The translations under genes were made by a program, and so were the position numbers. A stretch of 64,000 nucleotides of DNA from Allocatelliglobosispora scoriae. Its GTDB lineage: Bacteria; Actinomycetota; Actinomycetes; Mycobacteriales; Micromonosporaceae. A model generated the notes under the pieces. The model saw nothing but the letters and a program-made list of their open reading frames with translations, ran no database searches and was not told the DNA's origin. This document shows, piece by piece, positions 9,251-18,328 of the stretch. Location: NCBI RefSeq assembly GCF_014204945.1, contig NZ_JACHMN010000002.1, positions 310,001 to 374,000 of the forward strand. Reading direction: 5' to 3'. Every line of letters starts with the position of its first letter. The first letter of the stretch is position 1.

Positions 9251-10135
9251 ATGACACGCAGGACTTTCAACCCCGGCCGAGCGCTGGCGTGGGTCGCGAT
9301 GATCGTGGTGCTCGTGGTGACGGTCTTCCCGTTCTGGTGGATGATCCGCACCGCGCTCACCCCCGCCGCCGACATCTACACCGACAACACCGGGCTGCTG
9401 CCGGACCACCCGACCCTGGTCAACTTCGCCAGGATCCTCGGCCTGACCAGCGAGGCGGAGGCCCGCGCCGCAGGCGGCTCCGGCGCGCGGCTCGACTTCG
9501 CCCGCTACCTGCTCAACTCGGTCATCTACTGCGGCCTGATCGCCGCGGTGCAGACCCTGTTCTGCGCCATGGCCGGGTACGCCTTCGCCCGGCTGCGCTT
9601 CCCCGGTCGCGACCTGGTGTTCGGCATCGTGATCGCGGCGCTGATGGTGCCGCCGATCTTCACCCTGCTGCCGAACTTCATCCTGGTCAAAGACCTCGGC
9701 CTGATGAACACGATGGCCGGCATGGTCGCACCCACGATCCTGATGACGCCCTTCGCGGTCTTCTTCCTCCGCCAGTTCTTCCTGTCGCTCCCCCGCGACG
9801 TGGAGGAGGCAGCCATCCTCGACGGCAACGGCCCGTGGGGCATCTTCTGGCGCATCGCGCTGCCGATGAGCCGGGGCCCGCTGATCACGATCGGGCTCAC
9901 CACGACGGTCTGGGCCTGGAAGGACTTCCTCTGGCCGCTGCTCGTCGGCCGCAACGAGGAGAACCGGCTCGTCACCGTCGCCCTCGGCGTGTTCCTGCAG
10001 CAGTCGCCGAACACCCAACCCGACTGGACGGGGCTGATGGCCGCCTCGACGCTGTCCGTCCTGCCCGTCCTGGTGCTGCTCGTTCTCATGGGCAAGCGCC
10101 TGGTCCAGTCCCTCAACTTCACCGGAAGCAAGTAA
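9251..10135 (+). CDS. CUT1-type sugar ABC transporter permease (MalG-like)
   Basis: 294 residues. ATG 9251 is chosen because AAGGGG lies 10 bp upstream and a membrane helix begins soon after (ALAWVAMIVVLVVTVFPFWW). The EAA motif reads EEAAILDGNGPWGIFWRIAL. The long loop between the first two helices is typical of MalG-type subunits. It pairs with the preceding permease to form the membrane channel for a sugar or oligosaccharide. Confidence 0.93.
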   Translation: MTRRTFNPGRALAWVAMIVVLVVTVFPFWWMIRTALTPAADIYTDNTGLLPDHPTLVNFARILGLTSEAEARAAGGSGARLDFARYLLNSVIYCGLIAAVQTLFCAMAGYAFARLRFPGRDLVFGIVIAALMVPPIFTLLPNFILVKDLGLMNTMAGMVAPTILMTPFAVFFLRQFFLSLPRDVEEAAILDGNGPWGIFWRIALPMSRGPLITIGLTTTVWAWKDFLWPLLVGRNEENRLVTVALGVFLQQSPNTQPDWTGLMAASTLSVLPVLVLLVLMGKRLVQSLNFTGSK

Positions 10136-10166
10136 CACCCACCCCCCTGAGAAGAAGGAATACACG

Positions 10167-11513
10167 ATGAATCGCAGATCACGGGTCGGAGCGGCACTGC
10201 TGACCCTGGCCGTGGCGACCGGTCTCGGCGCATGCAGCCAGGCCGAGGACGACGCCGACGCGGCCGTCACCCTGAACTACTGGCTCTGGGACGACAACCA
10301 GAAGGCGTCCTACCAGCAGTGCGCCGACGCGTTCCACACCGCCAACCCCAACATCACCGTGCAGATCAGCCAGGCGGCGTGGGGTCAGTACTGGCAGAAC
10401 CTCACCACCCAGCTCGCCTCCGGCGACGCCCCGGACGTGTGGACCAACCAGGGCTCCTACTACCCGCAGTTCGTCAGCGCCGGCCAGATCCTCGACATCC
10501 AGCCCTACGTCACCGCAGACGGCGTCGACCTGTCCCAGTACCAGGGCGGCCTCGCCGACCTGTTCACCAAGGACGGCAAGCGCTTCGGCCTGCCGAAGGA
10601 CTGGGACACGATGGCGATCGTCTACAACACCGAGCTGCTCAAGGCGCAGGGCATCGACCCGGCCGGCCTGCAGAACCTGACCTGGAACCCGACCGACGGC
10701 GGCACCTTCGAGCAGGCGATCGCCAAGGCGACCGTCGACGCCAACGGCCACAACGGCCTGGACCCGGCCTTCGACAAGACCAAGGTCAAGACCTACGGCT
10801 ACCTGGCGGAGTGGGCCGACGGCTCGCAGGGCCAGAACGGCTGGGGCAACCTCGCCGCCAGCAACGGCTTCACCTACCTCGACAAGAACCCGTGGGGCAC
10901 CCAGTACAAGTACGACGACCCCAAGCTCGCCGCGACGATCGACTGGTTCAAGTCCCTCATCGCCAAGGGCTACAGCCCCGCCCTGGACAAGGCCTCCACG
11001 CTCAGCCGTGACGCACTCATGACCGCCGGCAAGGGCGCCATGACGTTCGCCGGCTCCTGGATGATCAACACGTACCTCGCCGCCGACGCGAAGGTGAAGT
11101 TCGCCCTCGCGCCGCTGCCGACCGGGCCGCAGGGCCGCAAGTCGGCCATCAACGGCCTGTCCGACGCGATCTGGGCCGGGACCAAGCACAAGGACCAGGC
11201 CTGGAAGTGGGTCAAGTTCCTCGGCTCCGCCGACTGCCAGAACATCGTCGGCGGCAACGGCGTCGTCTTCCCGGCCATCAAGTCGGCCACGAACAAGGCG
11301 CTCGACGCGCACAAGGCCAAGGGCCGCGACGTGCAGCCGTTCATCGATGAGGCGACGGCTCCCGGCGGCACGTTCTTCGTGCCGGTCACCGAGCACGGCA
11401 ACGAGGTCAGCCAGATCGTCCAGGACGCCATCCAGTCCTCGGTGCTCGGCCAGACCGACTCGGCCACCGCGCTGAAGAAGGCCAACGACCAGGTCAACGC
11501 CCTGTTCAAGTAG
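10167..11513 (+). CDS. Sugar-binding lipoprotein of the CUT1 ABC transporter
   Basis: 448 residues. The N-terminus is a lipoprotein signal with lipobox LGAC (lipidated Cys23). The rest is a family 1 extracellular solute-binding protein: NYWLWDDNQ at the mature start, PDVWTNQGSYYPQF, the hinge region around GLPKDWDTMAIVYNTELL, and a TFAGSWMI segment. AGAAGGAA lies before ATG 10167. It delivers ligand to the two upstream permeases. Ligand identity is not readable, but the adjacent GH36 enzyme hints at an alpha-galactoside or related oligosaccharide. Confidence 0.92.
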   Translation: MNRRSRVGAALLTLAVATGLGACSQAEDDADAAVTLNYWLWDDNQKASYQQCADAFHTANPNITVQISQAAWGQYWQNLTTQLASGDAPDVWTNQGSYYPQFVSAGQILDIQPYVTADGVDLSQYQGGLADLFTKDGKRFGLPKDWDTMAIVYNTELLKAQGIDPAGLQNLTWNPTDGGTFEQAIAKATVDANGHNGLDPAFDKTKVKTYGYLAEWADGSQGQNGWGNLAASNGFTYLDKNPWGTQYKYDDPKLAATIDWFKSLIAKGYSPALDKASTLSRDALMTAGKGAMTFAGSWMINTYLAADAKVKFALAPLPTGPQGRKSAINGLSDAIWAGTKHKDQAWKWVKFLGSADCQNIVGGNGVVFPAIKSATNKALDAHKAKGRDVQPFIDEATAPGGTFFVPVTEHGNEVSQIVQDAIQSSVLGQTDSATALKKANDQVNALFK

Positions 11514-11525
11514 CCGTCACGATCC

Positions 11526-11559
11526 GGTGCGGCGGTCCGCTCCCGCAGCCCGCCGCACC
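11526..11559 (+). terminator. Stem-loop after the binding-protein gene
   Basis: A perfect 10 bp GC stem (11526-11535 and 11550-11559) sits between the binding-protein gene and the GH36 gene. Such hairpins commonly stabilise binding-protein mRNA and attenuate the downstream gene. Confidence 0.6.
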
Positions 11560-11601
11560 CCCGCACTCAGAGACTCCGCAACTCATCCGCCAAGGAGAAC
11601 C

Positions 11602-13098
11602 ATGGCACTGCTCATCGAGCTGGCCGGACACACCTTCGCCCTCGAACACGACGGCCCCGGCAGCCCGCAAGCAGCCGACGGGGGCCTGGTACTTCCGCCG
11701 GGACGCGTCGCCCTGCTGCACGGACTGGGCGACGCCCTGTTCTACCGGCACGGCCACAACTCCTGGAGCCCCTGCGGCTGGCGCCGGCTCAGCGAACCCC
11801 CGCTGCGCATCGCCAACCCGCAGCGGCGCCTCACCGCCGACGACACCGTGTGGGACGACCCCGCCCGTCACCACTCCTCCGCCGTCGCCGCCCTCGACAC
11901 CGGCGACGGCAACATCCTGCTGCTGGGCGCACTCGGCCTGGGCAGCGCGCGGCTCGCCGCCGACCGCGACACCCTCTCCGGCTGGTACGAGCACGGCGCC
12001 CACCCGTGGTTCGCCGCCTTCGGCCCCGAGGACGAGGTGTTCGCCGCGTACGCCCGGCACCTCGCCGACCGCCTGGGCAGCCGCAGCCGCCGGGCCGGAA
12101 ACGTCTGGTGCTCCTGGTACGCCTACTACGAAGCCATCACCGAGCAGCAGCTCGTCAAGGACATCGACGACCTGCGCGGCCTGCCCTTCGACGTGGTGCA
12201 GGTCGACGACGGCTGGCAGCGGCTCGTCGGCGACTGGCAGCCCAACCAGAAGTTCCCGTCCGGGATGCAGGCGCTCGCCGACCGGATCACCGACGCCGGG
12301 ATGACGCCGGGGCTGTGGCTGGCCCCGTTCATCGCGCTGCCGGATTCCCAGCTCGTCCGGGAGCGTCCCGAGGTGCTGCTGCGCGACGCCGCCGGGGAGC
12401 CCGTCATCGCCGGGAACAACTGGGGCACCGGCTATCACGCCCTGGACCTGTCCCGCCCGGCCACCCGCGACTACCTCGCCGAGCTGACCCACCGGGTGGT
12501 GCACGAGTGGGGCTTCAAGTACCTCAAGCTCGACTTCATCAACGCCGGTGCCGCGCCGGGGGTACGCGCCGACGACGCCGAGCGGGAGCAGTCCTACCGC
12601 GACGGCCTGGCGCTGATCCGCGAGGTCGCCGGTGACGACGTCTACCTGCTGGGCAGCGGCGCCATCCTGCTGCCGTCGCTGGGGATCCTCGACGGGCTGC
12701 GCAGCGGCCCCGACGTGGCACCCATGTGGCAGAACTACGCCAGCGACGACCCGTCCGACGCCATGGCCCGCAACGCGGTCGTCAACACGCTGCACCGGCT
12801 GTGGCAGCAGCCGCTCACCGAGGTCGACCCGGACGTCATCTACTTCCGCAGCCGCCTCAACCTCCTCACCGACCAGCAGCTCGCCTGGCTGCGCGACCTG
12901 GCCGACATCTGCCGGTTCCGGGCGGTCTCGGATCCGCCGAGCTGGCTGTCGGCGACCGAGCTCGACGACATGACCACCTACCTCGCGGCGCAGCCGGAGA
13001 TCGGTCGGGTGGGCCGCTACGAGTACACCGTCGGCGGGCGCACCGCCGACTTCACCGCGGCGATCACTCCGGCGGCGCAGGCCTACCCCATCTCCTGA
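11602..13098 (+). CDS. Intracellular GH36-type glycosidase, putative alpha-galactosidase
   Basis: 498 residues with no signal peptide, so it acts on imported sugar. ATG 11602 follows a strong SD (AAGGAG). A beta-sandwich N-terminus precedes a TIM barrel with WCSWYAYY, VQVDDGWQ, PGLWLAPF and the nucleophile motif KYLKLDF (Asp311). The general acid is likely Asp371 in SGPDVAP. At under 500 residues it is shorter than classical GH36 alpha-galactosidases (about 700), so specificity may differ. It is the last gene of the transporter operon, consistent with hydrolysis of the imported oligosaccharide. Confidence 0.85.
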   Translation: MALLIELAGHTFALEHDGPGSPQAADGGLVLPPGRVALLHGLGDALFYRHGHNSWSPCGWRRLSEPPLRIANPQRRLTADDTVWDDPARHHSSAVAALDTGDGNILLLGALGLGSARLAADRDTLSGWYEHGAHPWFAAFGPEDEVFAAYARHLADRLGSRSRRAGNVWCSWYAYYEAITEQQLVKDIDDLRGLPFDVVQVDDGWQRLVGDWQPNQKFPSGMQALADRITDAGMTPGLWLAPFIALPDSQLVRERPEVLLRDAAGEPVIAGNNWGTGYHALDLSRPATRDYLAELTHRVVHEWGFKYLKLDFINAGAAPGVRADDAEREQSYRDGLALIREVAGDDVYLLGSGAILLPSLGILDGLRSGPDVAPMWQNYASDDPSDAMARNAVVNTLHRLWQQPLTEVDPDVIYFRSRLNLLTDQQLAWLRDLADICRFRAVSDPPSWLSATELDDMTTYLAAQPEIGRVGRYEYTVGGRTADFTAAITPAAQAYPIS

Positions 13099-13120
13099 CC
13101 TGCTTCGCCCCGGCCGACCG

Positions 13121-13151
13121 GGCCCGGTTGTGCTCGCGGCACGACCGGGCC
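13121..13151 (+). terminator. Terminator of the sugar transporter/GH36 operon
   Basis: A 13 bp stem with one G-T type mismatch and a 5 nt loop (13121-13133 and 13139-13151) lies 22 bp after the GH36 stop. There is no T-run, as is common in high-GC actinomycetes. Confidence 0.7.
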
Positions 13152-13213
13152 TGACCCGTCATCCGGGCCGGACCGGACAACGACCGGGCAGGGCGGGTCA
13201 ACCGTGAGTGGGC

Positions 13214-13242
13214 TTGCGATTACTGGACGATTTTGTAAAGAT
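13214..13242 (+). promoter_or_regulatory. Putative promoter and ROK half-site before the ROK gene
   Basis: TTGCGA (13214-13219) and AAAGAT (13237-13242) are 17 bp apart. The overlap ATTTTGTAAA (13230-13239) reads TTTACAAAAT on the minus strand and matches the element at 8270-8279 in 9 of 10 bases. Autoregulation by the ROK protein is inferred. Confidence 0.35.
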
Positions 13243-13289
13243 CAAAGCGTATTACGCAGGGCTTTCTGCGTGCAAACAGGGGGCAGAGC

Positions 13290-14459
13290 GTGACAGAGCT
13301 GGCAACAACCGGAGCGGACCTTCCGCGGCTGCGCGAGCTCAACTCACTGAGCATCGTGCGCGCGCTGCGGGACCAGCCGCCGTCCACCGTGACGGAGCTG
13401 TCCCAGCGCACCGGGCTGTCCCGGCCCGCCGTCGACGTCATCGCACAGGGACTGGTGACCGACGGCTGGGCGACCGTGATCGAGCCCGGCGCCAGCAGCG
13501 CCGTCGGGCGCCCGGCCCGCCGGTACCAGTTCCGGGCCGGTGCGGGCCACGTCCTCGGCGTCGATGTCGGCGTGCACAAGATCCTCGCGCTGCTGGCCGA
13601 CCTCGACGGCAACATCGTCCACTCGGTGCGGCAGGCCGTCCCCGCCGATGCCGGACCCGTCGAGCGGCTCGCCGCCCTCGACGAGGTCATCGACGCCTGC
13701 GTCACCGAGGCACGCAAGGACCCCGCCGACATCTGGGCCGTCACGCTCGCCGTCACCGGCGCCGTCGACGCGACCGGGCGGACGAGCTTCTTCACGCCGC
13801 TTCCCGGCTGGAAGAGCGTCAACCTCGCCGCGCACCTGGGCAAACGGTTCTCCTGCCCGATCCTGGTGGAGAACGACTGCAAGCTGGCAGCCCTCGCCGA
13901 GCAGTGGAAGGGTGCCGCCAGCGACGCCGACGACATCGTCTACCTGCTCGCCGGTATGCGTACCGGCGCGGGGTTGATCATCGACGGTGTCCTGCGGCGC
14001 GGCTTCGGCGGCGCGGCGGGCGAGATCGGCGCGCTGAAGCACGTCCGCTGGCTCAACGCCCCCGAGCACCTCCAGAACTGCCCCGGCGTGCCCGCGACCG
14101 TCGAGCCCGACGACGCCGCCGCCTGGGTCTTCAACGCCGCACGGCAGGGCGACAAGGCCGCTCGCGCCGCGGTCAACCGGTATGTCAAGGACCTCGCCGT
14201 CGGCGCCGCAGCGCTCGTGCTCACCCTCGACCCCCAGGTGGTCGTGTTCGGCGGCGGCTTCTCCCGCTCGGCCGACCTCGTCCTCGGCCCGCTGCGCAAC
14301 GAGCTGCAGCGCCTGTGCCTGCGCATGCCCGAGGTCCGCGCCTCCACCCTCGGCGCGGACTCCGTCGCGCTCGGCGCGCTGAAGCTGTCCCTCAAGGAGG
14401 TGGACAACCTGCTCTTCAGCGCGGGGCTGTCCGCTCCGGTCGCGCCTCGCCGCCAATGA
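13290..14459 (+). CDS. ROK-family transcriptional regulator of the sugar locus
   Basis: 389 residues from GTG 13290, with CAGGGGG upstream. The N-terminus is a winged HTH (about 14-70, TVTELSQRTGLSRPAVDVIA). The rest is a ROK fold with LGVDVGVHKILALLADLDG, VENDCKLAALAE and GAAGEIGALKH. The usual Cys-rich zinc motif CxCGxxGC is missing; the same place reads HLQNCPGVP. This is a regulator rather than a sugar kinase. Its position directly after the transporter/GH36 operon makes it the likely sugar-responsive repressor of the locus. Confidence 0.88.
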   Translation: MTELATTGADLPRLRELNSLSIVRALRDQPPSTVTELSQRTGLSRPAVDVIAQGLVTDGWATVIEPGASSAVGRPARRYQFRAGAGHVLGVDVGVHKILALLADLDGNIVHSVRQAVPADAGPVERLAALDEVIDACVTEARKDPADIWAVTLAVTGAVDATGRTSFFTPLPGWKSVNLAAHLGKRFSCPILVENDCKLAALAEQWKGAASDADDIVYLLAGMRTGAGLIIDGVLRRGFGGAAGEIGALKHVRWLNAPEHLQNCPGVPATVEPDDAAAWVFNAARQGDKAARAAVNRYVKDLAVGAAALVLTLDPQVVVFGGGFSRSADLVLGPLRNELQRLCLRMPEVRASTLGADSVALGALKLSLKEVDNLLFSAGLSAPVAPRRQ

Positions 14460-14470
14460 CGGCTGCTTGC

Positions 14471-15151
14471 TCACTCCCCGATCTGGATGCCGAGCGCCCC
14501 GGCCAGGGTGTGTGACAGCGCCACGAGATCGTGACCGCTCACGGTCGCGCCGCGCAGCCGCTCGACGCTGCCGATCCCGGCGAGCTCGCACCGGGTGAAC
14601 CGGGCACCCGCCGCGTCGGCCTGCGCGAACTGCGCCGCCGTCAGGTCGCAGCCGGTGAAGTGCGCGCCCCGCAGGTCGGCGTTGGTGAAGTCGGCCCGGG
14701 TCAGGTTGCAGTCGATGAAGGCGACGTCCTTGAAGCTGCTGAACCGGAAGGTCGCGAGGTCCACCCGGCACTCCCGCACCGTCACGTCCCGCCAGTTGCC
14801 GTCGACCCAGGTCAGGCCCGTCAGCCGCACCGATTGCAGCTCCACCCGCAGCATCGACGACTTCGTCGTGCGCAGGTTGGCCCAGTCGGAGTTCTCGACC
14901 CGGCAGTCCATGAACGCCGACTGCTCCAGGACGACGCCCGAGAGCGTGGCCCGGCTGAACTTGCACTGCTCGAACTCGATCGACTCCCCGGACTGGCCGG
15001 TCAGGTCCATCTCCATGAAGCCGAGCCGCCGGAAGGTCGACTCGTCCTCCAGGTCGTGGTCCGGCGAGCCGGCCGCCTCCAGCGCCGAGGGCGGCCGAGG
15101 CTTCGCGGGGGTACGCGGACCGATGGTGGTCCCGCCTGCACGACTACTCAC
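14471..15151 (-). CDS. Pentapeptide-repeat protein
   Basis: About 226 residues if it starts at GTG 15151, which has a purine-rich stretch (AGGGTGGGGCGG) close upstream; a start further upstream at 15226 is open but would run into the hairpin region. The centre has repeated A(D/N)LxX-type pentapeptides such as TRADFTNADLRGAHFTGCDL, which predict a right-handed quadrilateral beta-helix. It ends LAGALGIQIGE, where the final part is non-repeat. Family members range from gyrase-protecting proteins to scaffolds, and nothing here fixes the role. It points toward the ROK gene, with ends 11 bp apart. Confidence 0.8.
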   Translation of the reverse strand: MSSRAGGTTIGPRTPAKPRPPSALEAAGSPDHDLEDESTFRRLGFMEMDLTGQSGESIEFEQCKFSRATLSGVVLEQSAFMDCRVENSDWANLRTTKSSMLRVELQSVRLTGLTWVDGNWRDVTVRECRVDLATFRFSSFKDVAFIDCNLTRADFTNADLRGAHFTGCDLTAAQFAQADAAGARFTRCELAGIGSVERLRGATVSGHDLVALSHTLAGALGIQIGE

Positions 15152-15202
15152 CCGCCCCACCCTAAACCTGCCGTCACCTGCCGTCGCTCGCCGGTGCCGC
15201 AG

Positions 15203-15281
15203 CCCAAGATCGCCGCAACTCTTCAAGAGTTGGTCCTGAAACCGTTAGGACCAACTCTTGAAGAGTTGCGGCGATCTTGGG
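15203..15281 (-). terminator. Perfect 35 bp inverted repeat with CTCTT-C/G-AAGAG core (family copy 1)
   Basis: Arms 15203-15237 and 15247-15281 are perfectly complementary with a 9 nt loop. Each arm itself contains a 17 nt palindrome (CAACTCTTCAAGAGTTG or its complement). It begins 13 bp after the stop of the dehydrogenase gene and is the likely terminator. It shares arm length, loop length and core with the element at 56871-56949. Confidence 0.8.
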
Positions 15282-15293
15282 GATGAGCTGCGG

Positions 15294-17756
15294 CTACTGC
15301 TTGATGCGGGCGTTCGTCGGGTCGTAGAGGGGGCGCAGTGACGCGACCGCCGGGTAGTCCGTCCCCGCGATCTCCACCGTCCACGAACCCGCGTCGATCC
15401 AGGCCTGGTCGAGCGGCTCCCCCGCGTCGACCATCGCCAGTCCGACCGATCCACCCAGCGTGAACCCGTAGGACGCCGCCCGCAGATAGCCCACCGCCAC
15501 CCCGTCGCGCCGCACCACCTCCGCGTGGAACATCAGCGGCTTCGGGTCGGTGACGAGGATCTGCAGTAGCCGCTTCGTGAGCGGCCCGCGTGCCTTCTGC
15601 GCCACCACCGCGTCGCGCCCGATGAACCCGCCCGGCTTGTCGAGCGCGACCGCGAACCCGAGCCCCGCGTCGAGCACCGAGTCGGTGTTGTCGATGTCGT
15701 GGCCGTAGTCGCGGTACCCCTTCTCCAGGCGCAGGCTGCCCAACGCCTTCAGACCCGCGTGCTTCAGGCCCACCGCGCGACCGGCCTCGACGATCCGGTC
15801 ATAGACGTGCACCGCCTGCTCCGCGGGGATGTAGAGCTCGTAGCCCAGCTCACCCAGGTAGGTGATCCGGATGCAGAGCACCCGCGCGAAGCCGAGATCG
15901 ATCTCCCGCGCCGCCCGGAACGGGAAGGCCTCGTGGGACATGTCGACGCTCGTCACCGCCGCGAGCAGCTCCCGCGACCGGGGTCCCTGGATGTTGAGCT
16001 GCGCATACCCGGAGGTCACGTCGGTCACGAACGCGTGCGAGTCCCCGAACTGCCGCCGCATCCGCGTCTCGGCGTGCCGGTGCGCGGTGTCGGAGGCGAC
16101 GACCCAGAACCGGTCGTCGTCGAGCTTGGTCACCGTCAGGTCGGCCTCGATCGTGCCGCCCTCGTTGAGCCACTGGGTATAAGTGATCATCCCCGGCTCG
16201 CCGTCGACCCGGTTGGCCGAGAGCAGCTCCAGCTCACGTCCCGCGTCTCGGCCCTGGACCAGGAACTTCGACATGAACGACATGTCCATCGCGATGACGC
16301 CCTCGCGCGCCGCGCGGTGCTCGGCCTCCCAGTGGCCGAACCAGTTCTGCCGGTCCCACGACAGCTCCTCGACGCGCGGCTCGACGCCCTCGGGGGCGTA
16401 CCAGTCGGGACTCTCCCAACCGCTGACATCCTTGAAGTAGGCGCGCTGCCCGGCGAGGCGGTGGTGCAGGGGCGACAGCTTCGCGCCGCGCGCGCTCTGC
16501 ATCGACCGTCCCGGATAGTGGCACGCATAAACCATGCCCAAGGACTCGACGGTACGCGTGGCGCGGTACTCCGGATTGCGCTGGTAGCTGTGCAGCCGGT
16601 CGATGTTGATGCCCGTCACGTCGACATCCGGGCGGCCGTCGACGATCCACTGCGCCACCGCCCGGCCCATGCCGCCGCCGGTGAGGATGCCGATGGAGTT
16701 GAGCCCGGCCGCGACGAAGTAGTTGCGCAGCTCTGGTGCCTCCCCGACGATCGGGGCGAGGTCGGGGGTGAAGCTCTCCGGTCCGCAGAAGAATTTGCGC
16801 ACCCCGCGATCGAAGGAGATCGGCACCCGGGCCATCGCCTTCTCCAGGTAGGGGCCCATCCGGTCCCAGTCGGGCGGCAGCTCGCCGAAGGAGAAGTCGG
16901 CCGGGATCCCGTCGACCTTCCAGGGTGCGCAGACCGCCTCGAAGAGGCCGATCATCAGCCCGGACCCCTCCTCGCGGTAATAGCCGTAGGAGGACGGATC
17001 CTCCAGCACCGGCAGCTCCGCGCTGACACCCTCGATCGGCTCGGTGATCAGGTAGTAGTGCTCGGCCGCCTGCAACGGGATGTTGACCCCGGCGACTTCC
17101 CCGAACTGACGGGCCCACATCCCGGCGCAGTTGACGACGTATTCCGCCTCGATGTCGCCGTACGGTGTGCGTACCCCCGTGACTGTGCCCCGATGGGTGA
17201 GGACGCCGGTGGCCGCGACCCCCTCGATGATCTTCACGCCCCGCATGCGGGCGCCCTTCGCCAGCGACATCGTCACGTCGACGGGGTTGACCCGGCCGTC
17301 GTCGGCGACGTAGAAGCCGGCCAGCACGTCATCGACCTCGGCGAGCGGGAAGAGCTCCTGCACCTCGCGGGGGGAGATTTCCTGCACGTCGACGCCGCAG
17401 AGCCGGTTGAAGGCGGAGACCCGGCGGTACTCCTCCAGACGGCCCGGGTCGGTCGCGACCTCGATGAACCCGCACTGCCGCAGCCCGGTCGCGAGGCCCG
17501 TCTCGGCCTCCAGCGACGCGTAGAGGTCCCGGCTGTATTTGCGCATCTCGGTGGAGGTCTCCGAGAGCGAGCCGAAGGTGACCATGAGCCCGGCGGCATG
17601 CCAGGTGGTGCCCGAGGTCAGCCGGTCGCGCTCCAGCACCACCACGTCCTGCCAGCCCAGCTTCGCCAGGTGATAGGCGACCGAGGTGCCGATGATGCCA
17701 CCGCCGACCACGACGACGCGGGCCCGGGAGGGCAGCGGACTGGTGGGTGCGCTCAT
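15294..17756 (-). CDS. FAD-dependent dimethylglycine/sarcosine dehydrogenase-like protein with GcvT domains
   Basis: 820 residues. The N-terminal dinucleotide fold has VVVVGGGIIGTSVAYHLAK, followed by SGTTWHAAGL, whose His is the covalent flavin site in dimethylglycine dehydrogenases. A DAO domain (about 10-375) is followed by an FAO-type linker and aminomethyltransferase domains GCV_T and GCV_T_C (about 430-810, with ITYLGELGYELYIP). This arrangement oxidatively demethylates N-methylglycines and passes the one-carbon unit to tetrahydrofolate. Whether sarcosine or dimethylglycine is the substrate cannot be told from sequence alone. It stands alone, with no betaine genes near. Confidence 0.9.
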   Translation of the reverse strand: MSAPTSPLPSRARVVVVGGGIIGTSVAYHLAKLGWQDVVVLERDRLTSGTTWHAAGLMVTFGSLSETSTEMRKYSRDLYASLEAETGLATGLRQCGFIEVATDPGRLEEYRRVSAFNRLCGVDVQEISPREVQELFPLAEVDDVLAGFYVADDGRVNPVDVTMSLAKGARMRGVKIIEGVAATGVLTHRGTVTGVRTPYGDIEAEYVVNCAGMWARQFGEVAGVNIPLQAAEHYYLITEPIEGVSAELPVLEDPSSYGYYREEGSGLMIGLFEAVCAPWKVDGIPADFSFGELPPDWDRMGPYLEKAMARVPISFDRGVRKFFCGPESFTPDLAPIVGEAPELRNYFVAAGLNSIGILTGGGMGRAVAQWIVDGRPDVDVTGINIDRLHSYQRNPEYRATRTVESLGMVYACHYPGRSMQSARGAKLSPLHHRLAGQRAYFKDVSGWESPDWYAPEGVEPRVEELSWDRQNWFGHWEAEHRAAREGVIAMDMSFMSKFLVQGRDAGRELELLSANRVDGEPGMITYTQWLNEGGTIEADLTVTKLDDDRFWVVASDTAHRHAETRMRRQFGDSHAFVTDVTSGYAQLNIQGPRSRELLAAVTSVDMSHEAFPFRAAREIDLGFARVLCIRITYLGELGYELYIPAEQAVHVYDRIVEAGRAVGLKHAGLKALGSLRLEKGYRDYGHDIDNTDSVLDAGLGFAVALDKPGGFIGRDAVVAQKARGPLTKRLLQILVTDPKPLMFHAEVVRRDGVAVGYLRAASYGFTLGGSVGLAMVDAGEPLDQAWIDAGSWTVEIAGTDYPAVASLRPLYDPTNARIKQ

Positions 17757-17861
17757 GGCGATCTCCTCGTCGAGTACGACACGTGTCCAGGCACGATACG
17801 CTGATTCTCGGCTCAGCCGATCCTCAGCCTTCTTCTAGATTCACCGACTATCTTCTGATGG

Positions 17862-18233
17862 ATGGACGAGAACCGGGCACGCAAGGTCGTCGACGCGCTC
17901 CGCGACCGCGGCATCCACGCACATCTGGCCCTCGCGAGCGCGACCACCCGGCACGGCATCCGCGTCGACCTGCTCGACGGCCGCCAGGCCCTCTGGGACA
18001 CCGACGGCACCGCAGGCCTGGAAGCGCAGGTCATGCGTGACGGAATGCTGGTCGGGTTCGTCCCCCAGATCCCCGATTCGGAGAACTTCACCATCGAGCA
18101 GGTCATCGACGCGATCGCCCGCACCGACTACGACCAGCCCATCGCCCGCCAGCGCAAGACGGCGCCGCCCCCCGAGCCGGCCTTGCCGATGGAGGGCGGC
18201 TTCTTCCGCCGCCTCATGGACGGCCTCCGCTAG
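17862..18233 (+). CDS. Small conserved-type protein of unknown function
   Basis: 123 residues, soluble. I do not recognise a family. The first 95 residues look like a compact alpha/beta domain (VVDALRDRGIHAHLALA, FTIEQVIDAIARTDY), followed by a proline-rich stretch and a basic C-terminus FFRRLMDGLR. There is no SD before ATG 17862, but TATCTT at 17849-17854 lies at the spacing of a -10 for a leaderless transcript. It is divergent from the dehydrogenase gene. Confidence 0.65.
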   Translation: MDENRARKVVDALRDRGIHAHLALASATTRHGIRVDLLDGRQALWDTDGTAGLEAQVMRDGMLVGFVPQIPDSENFTIEQVIDAIARTDYDQPIARQRKTAPPPEPALPMEGGFFRRLMDGLR

Positions 18234-18239
18234 CCCTTA

Positions 18240-18317
18240 AATTCGCGTTGATCAAGGGAAGACTCGCCGCACATCGGACACCCGAGATGGCGAGTCTTCC
18301 CTTGATCAACGCGAATT
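18240..18317. terminator. Bidirectional terminator, perfect 29 bp inverted repeat
   Basis: Arms 18240-18268 and 18289-18317 pair perfectly around a 20 nt loop. It sits between converging genes, 6 bp after one stop and 11 bp before the other. Confidence 0.8.
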
Positions 18318-18328
18318 GGGGGCGGCGG

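Noticed and set aside
13290-14459. Sugar kinase of the ROK family
   Set aside because: The N-terminal HTH and missing zinc Cys motif indicate a regulator.
15203-15281. Insertion sequence ends
   Set aside because: Perfect arms enclose only 9 nt, no transposase is near, and position at gene ends fits terminators.
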